Part shown: positions 49,001 through 53,100 of the stretch, piece by piece
Layout: each line of letters begins with the position of its first letter
How positions within the stretch are numbered: position 1 is the first letter of the stretch
From: Trichobilharzia regenti
Taxonomy: Eukaryota; Platyhelminthes; Trematoda; Strigeidida; Schistosomatidae
Reading direction: 5' to 3'
Assembly (NCBI GenBank): GCA_944472135.2
Contig: OX235270.1
Location: 131,421,632 to 131,485,631 of the forward strand
DNA: 64,000 bases
The notes under the pieces: model-generated
Told to the model about the DNA's origin: nothing
Databases searched by the model: none
What the model saw: only the letters and a program-made list of their open reading frames with translations
Made by a program: the position numbers and the translations under genes

Positions 49001-50087
49001 AATGAACACAAAGGTTTTCAAGAGTTTGTTTGCATGGACTTGATTTGTTTCAAGTTCGATCAGGTGGAGAACCATCGGTAGTGAGGACAAATATTTGCCG
49101 CCAGTGACACTGGCTGGTACCAGTCGTGCTAAAATCACGAATTGAGAGAAGTTAGAATTCATGGGTTGGCCGTTGAGTTGGCTCCTAGTGGATGAATGAC
49201 TTACGAGATTGCCTTGTAACTAGAAGGTCCTGGCTTCGAAACCCCGTAGGTGCGTACTGCCGGTGGGTCTCAAATTAAGATGGAACAGCTGTCCAGTAAC
49301 CCCAGTTTTTAATGGTTCTCTAGCTGATATCGATCCGTGATCACACTTGGAACATCAAAGTGTTTGGTGTATAAATACATCTTAGTAATTCAACAAACGT
49401 CCTACACAACATAAGTGGTAGGGGGTTCTAGCCTCTATTCTGCTGCTGGAAAATTAAGTATCTAAGTCAAGAAGGTTGCATTTTCAACTGTGAATAGAAC
49501 TAACCAAAACAAGAACATGATGTTGAAAACAGTAAGGTAAAACGACTTAGACTTTTAAAACATGTGACGGTGTAAATAAACTACTGATTTATAGCAAGTG
49601 AAATTACCAAAACACCTATAATTTAATGAATATACCATTGAGGAATCATATTATCTTAAAACCTTCTTTATACTCTTTCATAATAATATGTACTAACCTT
49701 TAAATGACGAGTGAGAACAGTGTAGTAATGTTCTAATTCAGCATCTTTCAAAAACTCATACAGGTCTTTTTCTGAAGACTGTTCTTCAACACGGTTAGGG
49801 AGATTTAAAAAGGAAGGTGGCTGATTTTTTATGATAGCACATCCTAGGGGCATGTCGGGGTATTGTTTTCGTTCCCAGACTTCTCCAATTGTTCCCTCAG
49901 TCGCGGTTGTTGCAAGACTTAATGAGTCGGATAACGTATCTACACTTGGAGTCGATATTCCAGGTTGTCGACAACCACTTCTAGCACGATCTCCTTGAAA
50001 ATGCTGAGACGTTGATCGTGAACGTAGGTGTCCGTTTTCACCAATTAAAGGGACGTTAGAAGTTGGTGCCAAAGAGGCAGTCAGCAT
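1733..50087 (-). CDS. TNK2: ACK/TNK2-like non-receptor tyrosine kinase, seven exons, 3' end outside window
   Basis: Seven exons join in frame into about 590 residues. A SAM-like domain spans residues about 108-170 (exons 1-2). A Ser-rich linker follows, then a full tyrosine kinase domain: Gly loop GEGEFG at the end of exon 3, VAIK lysine near residue 296 and the helix-C glutamate near 313 in exon 4, HRDLAARN near 389 in exon 5, and SDFG near 408 and WCAPE near 433 in exon 6. SAM before kinase and the WCAPE motif are hallmarks of the ACK family, whose members act downstream of Cdc42 and receptor signalling; those partners are family knowledge, not visible here. All catalytic residues are present, so the enzyme should be active. 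Exon 7 begins the post-kinase, SH3-like part; the rest lies left of position 1. Introns are 687 bp to 19.6 kb and loaded with transposons. The alternative is a closely related TNK1-like kinase. Confidence 0.9.
2073..2090. repeat. (AT)n microsatellite
   Basis: Nine perfect TA units directly before the hairpin repeat at 2091. Confidence 0.9.
2091..2165 (+). repeat. Dispersed hairpin repeat with CGAAACGTC (copy 1)
   Basis: It reads tgatatgattatgagca, then a complementary tgctc arm (2106-2110 with 2119-2123), then GAAACGTC. Related copies are at 8455 (+) and 24485-24560 (-). The hairpin plus GAAA plus GTC order resembles the 3' half of a hammerhead ribozyme, but the CUGAUGA box is not intact. 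Confidence 0.55.
2270..3690. other. Intronic sequence, nothing recognised
   Basis: AT-rich, with a short GT run near 3211-3223. No coding similarity or tRNA-like box seen. Confidence 0.35.
3700..3845 (-). mobile_element. SINE-D 3' part with hammerhead motif
   Basis: The minus strand matches the 3' portion of the SINE-D repeats at 34400-34500 and 49245-49340: GTACTG, a ribozyme-like core, GTCCAGTAC, then the conserved tail aatRgttctctaactgatatcag. The tRNA-like head is missing. Confidence 0.65.
3781..3826 (-). ncRNA. Hammerhead ribozyme motif, 46 nt, one core change
   Basis: Read on the minus strand: stem I GTACTG/CAGTAC (6 perfect pairs), core CTGGTGA (A6 to G against CTGATGA), stem II GTCCC/GGGAT with loop CAACT, GAAA, a very short stem III from ACAGCTGT, and cleavage triplet GTC. 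Everything but one core base fits the family. The tiny stem III would make a monomer weak even if the core were restored. Confidence 0.7.
3848..4060 (-). mobile_element. Penelope-like element RT fragment, inverted copy
   Basis: On the minus strand it repeats the plus-strand sequence at about 5085-5290, including ccagattactcagacgaatt, cttggaagacaaagacttga and attggaatacc. Both derive from the PLE reverse transcriptase just before the DGVAMGSP block. It is broken and ends against SINE-D at 3845. Confidence 0.65.
4362..4393. repeat. (CTA)n microsatellite
   Basis: About ten perfect trinucleotide units. Confidence 0.9.
5206..5397 (+). pseudogene. PLE reverse transcriptase fragment
   Basis: Sixty-three open codons containing IPTPRLEEHLFRCTLSAQF and DGVAMGSPLSPVLVALF. 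The second is the conserved PLE RT block that precedes the catalytic Asp pair; the catalytic pair itself is not found downstream. Part of the larger element relic. Confidence 0.7.
5691..5728. repeat. (ATA)n microsatellite
   Basis: About 12 perfect units inside the PLE remnant. Confidence 0.9.
6761..8060. other. Intronic sequence, mostly unrecognised
   Basis: It contains an AT microsatellite at 7305-7343 and a CA run at about 7893-7913. The 6900-6980 stretch (cgcgaagctttcg) may belong to the end of the PLE. No coding signal seen. Confidence 0.4.
8080..8525 (+). mobile_element. Possible PLE-related fragment and hairpin repeat copy 2
   Basis: One frame at 8120-8260 gives LSDRNLSDTTPK, weakly like sequence upstream of PLE RT domains. 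At 8455-8505 lies a copy of the hairpin repeat (ccttgatatgattgtgagc, then gctcgaaac). The coding match is weak; the repeat copy is clear. Confidence 0.4.
9440..10440 (+). mobile_element. Penelope-like element remnant, split by SINE-A
   Basis: At 9470-9620 the frame gives ELENKQSELAMLDCRIKR, the end of a PLE RT domain. The minus-strand copy near 25500 has nearly the same peptide. A SINE-A follows (9624-9815). At 9960-10130 comes SLVLPYKE.TSEAEALCRIFNEIGIRLAFKP, then at 10135-10300 a GIY-YIG relic: NNIGQTSRSRSTRLLEH and NSAIALYSLACNHKIGW. It is dead, with stops and an AT microsatellite at its end. Confidence 0.72.
9624..9815 (+). mobile_element. SINE-A, tRNA-derived, copy 1
   Basis: The head gcgtcagtagcacagcggtt carries a pol III box A, and ggagttcgatcccc is box B. 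The tail reads gataccgacatcacatgct through ccaaaaatacggtgtgga and ends in a CAAGCTATAATAAAAA-like run. The same sequence occurs at 26340, 42720 and 44607. Confidence 0.85.
10447..10471. repeat. (AT)n microsatellite
   Basis: A perfect TA run at the 3' end of the PLE remnant. Confidence 0.85.
10538..10772 (+). mobile_element. SINE-B, tRNA-derived with LINE ends, copy 1
   Basis: The tRNA-like head gcgtcggtggcacagcggta is followed by a degraded box B. Next come cctcactaaaccagtaataa, gggcatgaggcgagcaaccccatcc and a tail close to ccctatgttccactggaaacg that ends in AATAATAATAAT. The middle block is shared with the 5' UTR of the resident LINE and the tail with its 3' end. Confidence 0.82.
10773..12040. 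other. Intronic sequence, nothing recognised
   Basis: No tRNA-like boxes, domain-like translations or clear repeat match found on either strand. Confidence 0.35.
12621..13001 (+). pseudogene. LINE endonuclease domain fragment
   Basis: One hundred and twenty-six open codons spanning the middle of an AP-endonuclease-like domain: HTDGVTF, IIQRYAHTNN, then DIKIRMDNMN where active relatives have a GDMN/GDFN-type motif, and ENGELFADFCAFN. The paralogue at 56939-57361 aligns along its length. The D to M change in the expected GDMNAK block suggests loss of activity. Confidence 0.75.
13457..13825 (+). pseudogene. LINE C-terminal region fragment
   Basis: One hundred and twenty-two open codons starting SGLLYGSETWRV and including GRKKWRWIGHTL and WRRSCEEEVKACGQTW, the post-RT region found in many animal LINEs. 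The same order occurs in the copies at 31.6, 37.3, 41.1, 44.5 and 59.4 kb. Confidence 0.75.
13896..14484. other. Intronic sequence, nothing recognised
   Basis: A short GTGTGTG run lies near 14090. No clear coding or repeat signal. Confidence 0.35.
14485..14770 (-). mobile_element. Smα-like SINE with hammerhead motif
   Basis: The minus strand carries the Smα order: a 5' part with GAACACCATCACTCATCGGG-like sequence, the hammerhead region at 14597-14660, then GGATTCCACTGATAGTCACC. Matching blocks occur at 23640-23770 and 25795-26165. The Smα name comes from the schistosome family known to carry such ribozymes. Confidence 0.68.
14597..14660 (-). ncRNA. Hammerhead ribozyme motif (Smα type), C3 changed
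   Basis: Minus strand: TTGATGA (C3 to T), stem II GTC/GAC with an enlarged A-rich loop, GAAA, the self-complementary stem III ATACGCAT-like block, then ATC before CTGGATTCC. Stem I pairing is poor because the 5' arm has an insertion. Probably inactive. Confidence 0.6.
14771..16874. other. Intronic sequence, nothing recognised
   Basis: It contains short CA-rich tracts (about 15513-15530, 16353-16390 and 16519-16547). No coding similarity found. Confidence 0.35.
16875..17102 (-). mobile_element. SINE-B, copy 2
   Basis: Minus orientation: tRNA-like head ending at 17095 (box A within gtggcatagtggttaggac, box B gggtttgatccc), then the cttgccaagccggaaataat block, catgaggctagcaaccccat, and the LINE-like tail with ttccactgaggaacgtgaag. 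Confidence 0.83.
17103..17640. other. Intronic sequence, nothing recognised
   Basis: No clear coding or repeat assignment. Confidence 0.3.
17655..17832 (+). mobile_element. SINE-C with core-intact hammerhead motif
   Basis: A tRNA-like head (gactcagtggtaacgtctct as box A; caggttcaaatcgc as box B) is followed by a ribozyme motif and the tail ttcccaccgattgcctccaa. Related copies lie at 28440 (+) and 35650 (-), with a short head fragment near 270-310. Confidence 0.75.
17762..17810 (+). ncRNA. Hammerhead ribozyme motif with intact core
   Basis: CTGACGA (17767-17773) fits the CUGANGA core. Stem II GTAT/GTAC (17774-17777 with 17784-17787, one G-U pair) encloses loop CAACTA. GAAA is at 17788-17791, and a two-pair stem III leads to cleavage triplet GTC at 17796-17798. 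Stem I, CCCTG with CTAGG, keeps about three of five pairs. All invariant core bases are present. Confidence 0.72.
17833..19395. other. Intronic sequence, nothing recognised
   Basis: Includes a CA tract near 18946-18963. Small open frames here show no family resemblance. Confidence 0.35.
19400..19560 (-). mobile_element. SINE-D 3' part, degraded
   Basis: The minus strand shows a decayed ribozyme block (gagtctcaagtaaggacgaa, then tagctgtcatcttcc) in the SINE-D order. The core is lost. Confidence 0.5.
20670..20709. repeat. (AT)n microsatellite
   Basis: About 20 perfect AT units. Confidence 0.92.
20780..20940 (+). mobile_element. LINE 3' end fragment
   Basis: Carries atggaggaggtcatgtgaag, gcatgtgggcggacttggag and the family tail gctttatgttcttctaggaa, matching 13745-13890 and 59695-59820. 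Confidence 0.75.
20990..21215 (-). mobile_element. SINE-D fragment with tandem hammerhead motifs
   Basis: The minus strand carries two successive copies of the 46-51-nt ribozyme-like block (21071-21116 and 21113-21163), then the SINE-D tail. The two copies share the GTAC at 21113-21116. It lies 290 bp from exon 6. Confidence 0.62.
21502..21865 (-). CDS. TNK2: ACK-like kinase exon 6: activation loop and C-lobe
   Basis: A 364-base exon that ends in phase 1. Acceptor GCCTATAG, donor GTAAAC. It holds VKISDFGMSRA (Mg-binding DFG), an activation loop with two adjacent tyrosines (KSYYQ), the P+1 and APE block LPIAWCAPE, and the C-lobe block TASDMWAYGITLWEIFTYG through CWAHEPKARPTF. The Cys in WCAPE is characteristic of the ACK family. 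The split glycine codon at its end fits the start of exon 7. Confidence 0.93.
22150..22870 (-). mobile_element. CR1-like LINE fragment (RT C-terminus)
   Basis: Minus frame 22867-22622 gives NDKYLGLCIFSDLSWSFH and YHLLFYLRRLR, the classic post-RT block of CR1/Jockey elements (kYLGv.is.dLsWs.H). A later frame gives SEHPLYTQLPPCI and TVPYLAGQTFYGIRK, the expected downstream block. Compatible with SR1/Perere elements of schistosomes. Confidence 0.72.
23640..23770 (-). mobile_element. Smα-like SINE fragment
   Basis: The minus strand reads ggtgcatccaactgatcagt, cctaaagatgacggaacgtc, aligned to the ribozyme region of the copy at 25.8 kb. Core and stem II are decayed. Confidence 0.5.
24330..24410 (+). 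mobile_element. Short SR2-like fragment
   Basis: ccttctccgtccaacagtgttagccgatataggatt aligns with 345-385 and 38320-38360. Confidence 0.45.
24485..24565 (-). repeat. Hairpin repeat copy 3, beside PLE
   Basis: The minus strand reads ccttgatatgattatgagca, then a tgctc arm, gaaacgtcatgagtaaacat. It sits just past the 3' end of the PLE at 24610, which suggests it is part of PLE terminal sequence. Confidence 0.55.
24610..25697 (-). mobile_element. Penelope-like element remnant, split by SINE-D
   Basis: 25697-25494 gives KIWWRYVHNTFIVLK, then IKFTFESENEQGELAMLDCK. The catalytic YVDD of PLE RT reads YVHN here, so the enzyme is dead. The frame runs into LHTSVYRKPTHSSRY, is cut by SINE-D, and resumes at 25250 with LVLNNYPLKFIRKIEK, then the decayed HIKRGHLRPYVEFL block. 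Near 24980-24700, IIYKIPCNDCE starts a GIY-YIG relic. It is the same subfamily as the copy at 9.4-10.4 kb. Confidence 0.76.
25255..25475 (-). mobile_element. SINE-D inserted in PLE
   Basis: Minus strand: gtgttggtttgtagggattt, caggatttcatcatgag, agttagaattcatggaccat, ggatcgggtcccagtggcttaatgg (box A) and aaggtcctgggtgatga. These match the first part of SINE-D at 34170-34390 and 29685-29750. The ribozyme end is missing. Confidence 0.6.
25795..25935 (-). mobile_element. Smα-like SINE fragment (left arm of inverted pair)
   Basis: The minus strand holds ggtgcatccagttgacaagc, cccaaataggacgaaatgcg: the hammerhead region with stem II and GAAA intact but the TGATGAG box changed to TGACAAG. Confidence 0.6.
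25965..26165 (+). mobile_element. Smα-like SINE (right arm of inverted pair)
   Basis: Box A-like gtagtctagtggataacact and a decayed box B are followed by gcaggtacattcagttgaca (26087-26106), a damaged ribozyme core, gaaatgcgcagcatagattc and cactgctagtcaccatcc. The order is that of the Smα family. Confidence 0.68.
26340..26525 (+). mobile_element. SINE-A, copy 2
   Basis: Box A cacagcggttaggactctca, box B gaggttcgatcccc, then the conserved tail gatatctatggtcggcctgt through accaaaaatacagtgtggaa and AATCAAAAA. Confidence 0.87.
26650..27000 (+). mobile_element. LINE 3' fragment
   Basis: It carries aggcactcgagtgaaacccg, agttagaaacgacggtttgg, the family tail cttatgtcccactcagaacc and AATAATAATA. The upstream part is heavily decayed. 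Confidence 0.6.
27250..27441 (-). CDS. TNK2: ACK-like kinase exon 5: hinge and catalytic loop
   Basis: Sixty-four codons, phase 0 at both ends. Acceptor AATTTTCAG, donor GTAAGT. VTELAPLRSLLECL matches the hinge region of ACK kinases (VTELAPLGSL type), and GLVHRDLAARNIL is the tyrosine-kinase catalytic loop with its catalytic Asp. The exon has no in-frame Met near its start and is recognised by homology and splice sites. Confidence 0.92.
27442..28435. other. Intronic sequence, nothing recognised
   Basis: No repeat or coding similarity identified. Confidence 0.35.
28440..28630 (+). mobile_element. SINE-C, copy 2
   Basis: Head aactcaatggtaacatctct and tail gccgattgcctctaatcgtc match SINE-C at 17.66 kb. 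The ribozyme block (ttgctgacaggtgaatgccg, actagcgtgaagt) has a four-base insertion and GAAG for GAAA, so it is dead. Confidence 0.68.
28631..29680. other. Intronic sequence, nothing recognised
   Basis: No repeat or coding similarity identified. Confidence 0.3.
29685..29882 (+). mobile_element. SINE-D, 3' two thirds
   Basis: gatcgggtcccagtagctga holds box A and cctgggttcaaaccccctaa box B. Then gcgtactgtaaagagtctca, attaggacgaaacagctgg (a decayed ribozyme) and the tail tggtactctaactgatgcca. Confidence 0.72.
29883..30782. other. Intronic sequence, nothing recognised
   Basis: AT-rich, with a short ATC run near 30700-30716. Confidence 0.3.
30783..31010 (+). mobile_element. SINE-B, copy 3
   Basis: tRNA-like head gcgtcggtggcacagcggtt, cctcgctaagccagaaataa, gggcataagactggctagta, then ccctatgtttcactggggaa. 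It directly precedes a LINE fragment. Confidence 0.82.
31011..32050 (+). mobile_element. LINE fragment (RT end to 3' region)
   Basis: cgaagcctttgaagtgaaaa (the EAFEVK block), tctggaagatctggatttcg (LEDLDF, before a decayed FADD), aggcgaaaatcaacaaactg, and the C-terminal ccaggaagaatcatcagcaa and gtggaacacaaatgggaaac. Many stops. Confidence 0.7.
32051..34160. other. Intronic sequence, mostly unrecognised
   Basis: A possible decayed tRNA-like SINE head (minus) lies near 33580-33690 (ggggattcgaatccggcagg). An (AAT)n run at 33996-34039 is listed separately. Nothing else recognised. Confidence 0.35.
33996..34039. repeat. (AAT)n microsatellite
   Basis: About 14 near-perfect units. LINE copies in this window end in the same trinucleotide, so it may mark an old insertion end. 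Confidence 0.88.
34165..34500 (+). mobile_element. SINE-D, long copy with hammerhead motif
   Basis: From gtttgtagggatttgatatg through caccatcggtagtgaggaca-like sequence, box A ccagtggctggatggtc, then the ribozyme motif (34408-34453) and the tail gtggttctctaactgatatc. It aligns along its length with 49010-49345. Confidence 0.75.
34408..34453 (+). ncRNA. Hammerhead ribozyme motif (SINE-D), A9 changed
   Basis: GTACTG and CAGTAC form a perfect stem I. The core is CTGATGG (A9 to G), with GAAA present and GTC cleavage triplet. Stem II (GTTCC against AAGAC) is weak. Probably inactive. Confidence 0.6.
34535..34615 (-). mobile_element. SINE-D ribozyme fragment, opposite strand
   Basis: The minus strand reads gcatactgctgaagaacagt, cccagactgggatcaaat, a decayed version of the ribozyme block. 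Confidence 0.42.
34997..35176 (-). CDS. TNK2: ACK-like kinase exon 4: N-lobe with VAIK lysine and helix C
   Basis: Sixty codons, phase 0 at both ends. Acceptor TTATTCCAG, donor GTAAGT. It carries VQVAIKIMDI, with the ATP-binding lysine, and DFLNEIATMHRLNHPDIVRL, with the helix-C glutamate and the following beta strand. It joins directly to the Gly loop of exon 3 across a 10.5-kb intron. Confidence 0.92.
35177..35645. other. Intronic sequence, nothing recognised
   Basis: No coding or repeat similarity identified. Confidence 0.3.
35650..35850 (-). mobile_element. SINE-C, copy 3
   Basis: Minus strand: aactcggtggtaacgtctct (box A), cactggttcgaatctc (box B), then ccttgctaactggtgggtgt, ccaaggcttcctgtctacta. 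The ribozyme core is lost, but the CCTTG/CAAGG stem I arms remain. Confidence 0.68.
35851..36815. other. Intronic sequence, nothing recognised
   Basis: No coding or repeat similarity identified. Confidence 0.3.
36820..37680 (+). mobile_element. LINE fragment (RT end to 3' tail)
   Basis: gacgaaaaccaacaagttgg, the SSLLYEAETW frame at 37205-37260, gtgacatggaagaggtcgta, gcatatgggcagtcgtgcgg and the tail gtttgaacccaagggaataa plus AATAATAAT. Frames are broken. Confidence 0.75.
37690..38740 (+). mobile_element. SR2/RTE-like LINE 3' part
   Basis: Frames give FTYFGSTVN, RRVYCAELHFVPLYSCEKWPLKVKDMKRL and HVEWFNRVNN, the post-RT region of RTE-type elements (RVYnaavrsvLLYGcEtWpl). Then LRRTMLPDIRSG and GGQTKTW lead into the conserved tail. 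It is broken by stops. It is a different family from the LINE that ends at 37680. Confidence 0.78.
38741..39625. other. Intronic sequence, nothing recognised
   Basis: Contains a CA-rich tract at 39341-39390. The small plus frame at 39072-39332 is low-complexity and lysine-rich, with no family resemblance. Confidence 0.3.
39630..39900. mobile_element. SINE-D fragments, mixed orientation
   Basis: On minus at 39695-39765 there is a decayed ribozyme block (aactaggatgacacagctgt). On plus at 39790-39870 there is a SINE-D head (ccagtggctgaatggctaat). Confidence 0.5.
39950..41455 (+). mobile_element. LINE fragment (pre-RT to 3' tail)
   Basis: 39960-40160 gives KAETIKLLKDSQ, like the pre-RT linker. 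40261-40560 gives CEDQIAKLRIITRQG and LNFIDFEKTFDTVGGELIWKLL, which is RT block A with its catalytic Asp. It continues with EASEV and a decayed later RT, then WRWIQHKLRRLL and the tail cttatgtattcctgggaacc plus AATAATAG. Confidence 0.78.
40261..40560 (+). pseudogene. LINE reverse transcriptase fragment
   Basis: Ninety-nine open codons spanning RT blocks 1-3 (VGLRKSRSCEDQIAKL, FIDFEKTFD). The frame is lost before the FADD block, so no complete enzyme is encoded. Confidence 0.72.
41592..41879 (+). mobile_element. Probable solo LTR, 288 bp
   Basis: It begins TGTGGCGTATGCTACTAAC and ends CTTTTACTGTTACA, with an inner end like the other TGTGG...TTACA units. The 5' 60 bp align with the unit at 46164. 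No clear target duplication. Gypsy-like origin is inference. Confidence 0.55.
42720..42905 (+). mobile_element. SINE-A, copy 3
   Basis: gtcggtggcacagcggttag (box A), a shortened box B, and the full tail through accaaaaatacagtgtgga and AATCAAAAA. Confidence 0.86.
42906..43520. other. Intronic sequence with an unidentified open stretch
   Basis: The plus frame at 43362-43500 gives DCLKKINEHIQVEPYEGIVE, which looks coding in composition, but I cannot assign it. No splice sites make it an exon of the minus-strand kinase. Confidence 0.25.
43528..43735 (-). mobile_element. SINE-B, copy 4
   Basis: The minus strand ends in the LINE-like tail (tatgttccgctgggaacgta) and has the gtgaggctagcagtcgtaca block and a decayed tRNA-like head (cgtggtccgaggctgaatcc). 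Confidence 0.68.
44370..44980 (+). mobile_element. LINE 3' fragment split by SINE-A
   Basis: gaatttccaacaggcggctg and caggaactctgatagacagc-type sequence, then RRWIDHGLRRPLSDIMR up to 44606, the SINE-A, then agtggaatccgaatgagaaa and the family tail. Confidence 0.72.
44607..44800 (+). mobile_element. SINE-A, copy 4, nested in LINE
   Basis: The most complete copy: gcgtcggtggcacagtggtt (box A), ggagttcgagctccc (box B region), the full tail, and an AATCAAAAAATCAAAAAAAA end. Confidence 0.88.
45205..45525 (-). mobile_element. SINE-B-like element with a different tRNA head
   Basis: The minus strand starts with tRNA-like ctccggtagcttagttgttt (box A) and aagagttcgagactc (box B). It then has the SINE-B body (cttgcctagcctgtagtgag, gtgaggctaacaagccaatc) and a tail like ctctgcgttccactcggcac. 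It ends 146 bp from exon 3. Confidence 0.6.
45671..45982 (-). CDS. TNK2: ACK-like kinase exon 3: linker and glycine-rich loop
   Basis: One hundred and four codons, phase 0 at both ends. Acceptor TTTTCAG, donor GTAATA. The first ~80 residues are a Ser/Thr-rich linker with RSTSGRCSSPRF and SKRRTLLFT segments that could be phosphorylation targets (inference). The last 25 residues start the kinase domain, with ELEIGSSLGEGEFGKVFQ holding the nucleotide-binding Gly loop. Confidence 0.9.
46164..46472 (+). mobile_element. Probable solo LTR, 309 bp
   Basis: TGTGGCATGTATTACTGAC at one end and CTGCCGTTACA at the other, with a TATAAATACG box-like sequence inside (about 46405) and related 5' sequence at 41592. 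Flanks agtaa/gttat are not a clean duplication. Confidence 0.58.
46670..46807 (-). CDS. TNK2: ACK-like kinase exon 2: second half of SAM domain
   Basis: Forty-six codons, phase 0 at both ends. The acceptor is TTTTTTAG and the donor GTTAGT. The peptide contains YVEDSDLAEMGFSRPEQRRL, which fits the last SAM helices (the MG..RPEQRRL pattern typical of ACK proteins), followed by a basic stretch. The exon is too short to be found by ORF length; I placed it by splice sites and by its fit between exons 1 and 3. Confidence 0.88.
47190..47345 (-). mobile_element. tRNA-like SINE head, decayed
   Basis: Minus strand: catctgtagctcattggttt (box A) and gataggtttgaaccctgc (box B). Similar decayed heads recur near 48250 and 48440. 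The body is not assigned. Confidence 0.45.
47460..48080 (-). mobile_element. LINE 3' fragment, minus strand
   Basis: The minus strand reads the C-terminal region (KMEVDRTHAEEA, WGRSCEEEMRDYGQPWSQL) and ends with cctgtgtttcactaggaacc and AAGGAAATAAA. It is one of few copies opposite to the plus-strand LINEs. Confidence 0.74.
49010..49345 (+). mobile_element. SINE-D, long copy 2
   Basis: gtttgtttgcatggacttga, gaaccatcggtagtgaggac, box A ctagtggatgaatgactt, box B aggtcctggcttcgaaaccc, then gtactgccggtgggtctcaa, a decayed ribozyme and the tail tggttctctagctgatatcg. Confidence 0.75.
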
Positions 50088-50119
50088 GCCCAGAGAAATT
50101 GAAGAATAAATTTACCGCA
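49698..50119 (-). CDS. TNK2: ACK-like kinase exon 1: start codon and first half of SAM domain
   Basis: Coding starts at ATG 50087-50085; 130 codons end at phase 0 before donor GTTAGT (49697). The first ~100 residues are Ser/Thr/Pro-rich and look disordered. Residues about 108-130 (LYEFLKDAELEHYYTVL) match the start of the ACK SAM domain. An in-frame TAA lies just upstream of the ATG, which supports this start. A pyrimidine-rich acceptor ending TTTTATTAG places the exon boundary at 50119, leaving a 32-base leader. That acceptor could receive an upstream noncoding exon or a spliced leader; the sequence does not tell which. Confidence 0.85.
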
Positions 50120-53100
50120 CTAATAAAATACAAGAATAAGAAATAAAAACAGGTTAGTACATGAATAAACTAGATTACTTTGTATGCCCGATGAATAACT
50201 GTCAACTAGTAGATATTTAAGGAGCCATTTTTTGAATTCATTTAACACTTACAAATGCAGCAGAAAGGGTTTTTTTAAAACATTTGTTGATTTAATTATG
50301 CCATAAATGGTGGTGAAATGAAAATGAGCTCCAGGATGACTTTCAGTGTCTTTGGATGACCTCTGTTGATTCAAAATATGTAGTTCAGTAAAGAGGCTCT
50401 TCTCAGAGAACTCAATTTCTTTAGCTGTACAGAAGCGTTTATATACCCTCTTCATGGAAAACAGTGTAATATAAATTCGGTTATATAGCAGAGGAAAATG
50501 AATTCGCCAAGAAGAGCCTCTTGGTTGAACTCCGTGTTTTAGTTTCATTAACGTCTGGATGGGGATTATTCATGGATCTATTGATTCACCTAACCTGAGC
50601 TCAACAGCAGATCATTCAATGAGGGTCTAACTCTTGATAAGTGGTTAAACACTGCCTCCTATTGAAAAGTTTTAAATTCGTATTAAATTTGTATCGGGAA
50701 ATAAAATTTTCCAATTGAAAAGTAATTTCAATACCAAAAGTAGTTGCGTGGACCAAGGGTTTGCTGTTTTCACAACTGCATATCATGACGTGCTAATAAT
50801 AATAAGTTAAAAGCCCAGTTTAACGAATCTGACGGTTGTTAAGTCACGTCTTACTTATTTTGTATGGCTGTGAAATATATATATATATATTAACGGTACG
50901 GGAGTATGGAAATATTAGTCATTGAGTGGTAATGATACCATTGAGAAAGCTGATTGTCTCCAAACACGCAGCACCGTTTCAATGTGCTCCGTAATGACCA
51001 GTCATCTAGCTTATGGACCACATTGTAATTCAGTTAAGACTAACACAGGGGACTAGTATGTAACACAATATTGGTTATCCCCTAATGTCCAATCAATGTA
51101 ATTTAGAGATCTATTGAAGAGGATCTAAATTCATCCCAACATAATTGCAAATATCAGCAAATAATTACTTTGAACCTTATTAATTGTCTAAATAGTAATA
51201 TGTTCGACAAACAGTTTACTCGGACAGTCTGACTAAAACAAGGAAGAAACGCCTATTTCTTAAGTGTACGAAAATAGAGAATGATATAAAATGAAACGAT
51301 ATTGTTGAATTAAACATGCATAACGATGGAGATAAATACAGTGAGTCATTATCAACATTGAGTATAGAATAATTGGGACCAATTGAAACGTTGAGAAACA
51401 AAAATCAATTCAATATTCTATACCAGGACTATAGAAACTCCGCTTTCCCCCCCCCCACAACCCACCAAAAGAAAGCTGTCCAAAGAATCAATAAGGGAAT
51501 GAACTCGGGAGGAAAAAAATTCAAAGTCTAATATTTCGGGGATTATATAGGATGAATACATTGCTACCTCAAATGAATTAAAGCAGTATCTCCGGATTTC
51601 TCCATTTATTTGTCTTTAGCGTTTTAAAGCTACTAGTCCAGTAGCTTATACTTCTTTTCATAGCTCATATTAGGGATCACAGGTTTTTTGATTAGTTTTG
51701 TATCTTGTTTGGCTGTCGTTGGCTCTCTTCCAGCTTAATCTTGGTTGTCTCTGACGTGTTTTATTTTCAACAATGAGCTGACATAGATGTTCCAGTTACT
51801 GGTAGTCATCATGACCTCAATATTGTTGACTGGCTTATGTCAATTAGCACTTCTAGTCTCATTTCAAAATTGTCTACCCAATGACTTCATGACAAGGACA
51901 CGTCTAAGTTTTTCGCACTCAGCGATGATTAACCGTCATAGAATATATCGGAGAAAGATGGCATTTAGTGTACTTACTGTTTTGTGGATAATCTGATACG
52001 ATTACATGCACTGAACAATGCTAAGCAATATGTTGATATTAATACGTCGGTAGCCAAATAACAGAGATGAAAAAATCTATCCATTCATTTTGCTCAATTC
52101 TAAAAAGTGGAAGAGTGTACACATCAACCCGACAACACAACCTTCCATTCAACAGAAGAAGAACTTATCAACATTACCAAGTTTCATATCGAGGTGTGAA
52201 GTAAATCTTGCTGAAAGTCTCCCATCAGTGGGATATGCGTCTTATTCCACAAACAATTTTCATCATGCTGTCATCATTCAAAATTGGTGAACAACAATTA
52301 GCCAGAGTATAGAGTGACCTAAAGGTTTTTTCATTTCAAACACTCACTACTTTTCCATACATTCACACTAACGTCAAATCAACTGACAGCATGACATCCA
52401 TACTGATTCGACCCTACAAACCGAAAATTCGAGGAACTAGTACTTAAAAACTTATATTCACTTTTAGTTGATCAGCCGATGAGGAGTATACAGTCTGGCA
52501 ACGTATTTTAATCATAAAACAAAATGATATGGAGTTATTTACTGAACGATGCTTACAGTCATACCACATTAGACACCACTTAGCTTTTACAGTTCATTTA
52601 TTTCTGATTACCTCATTTCATGGGTAAAAGAATTTTCCGGATATTCGGGTACAGAGATAAAGACTGATGGAGTCTTCCTTTACACAATAAACATACAATA
52701 TTTGCCATTATAAACCGTTAGCAATAAAATTTAAACACAATGAATAAGGATAAAATGAAGGCCAAATTTCGGGAACAATGTGACCATAAAGATATAAGCA
52801 TGTACAAAAAAGCATCAAGCCTTGAATAAAGATAGCTTATTGTGTTAAATTAAATGAATACTTTTAATACAGAATTATCTTACTACCATAAGCAAATATT
52901 TTTAACTAACAGTTAGCTATGTACATGTATTGCATGAATGTGACTGCTTTATTGTGGCAGAGATTACTGGAATTCCGCTTCTCCCAAATTTCATTAAACT
53001 TGCTGTTCACAATTATAACTTTCTCTTGCGCAACCCAAATTTAAACAGCTACTTTTCGACAGGATAGGTTTCTTTTCTACATAAGTATTTTGACAATCAA

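Noticed and set aside
50249..50548. 99-codon minus-strand open frame just upstream of kinase exon 1
   Set aside because: No domain or splice link to the kinase; the acceptor at 50121 and the in-frame stop argue against joining it.
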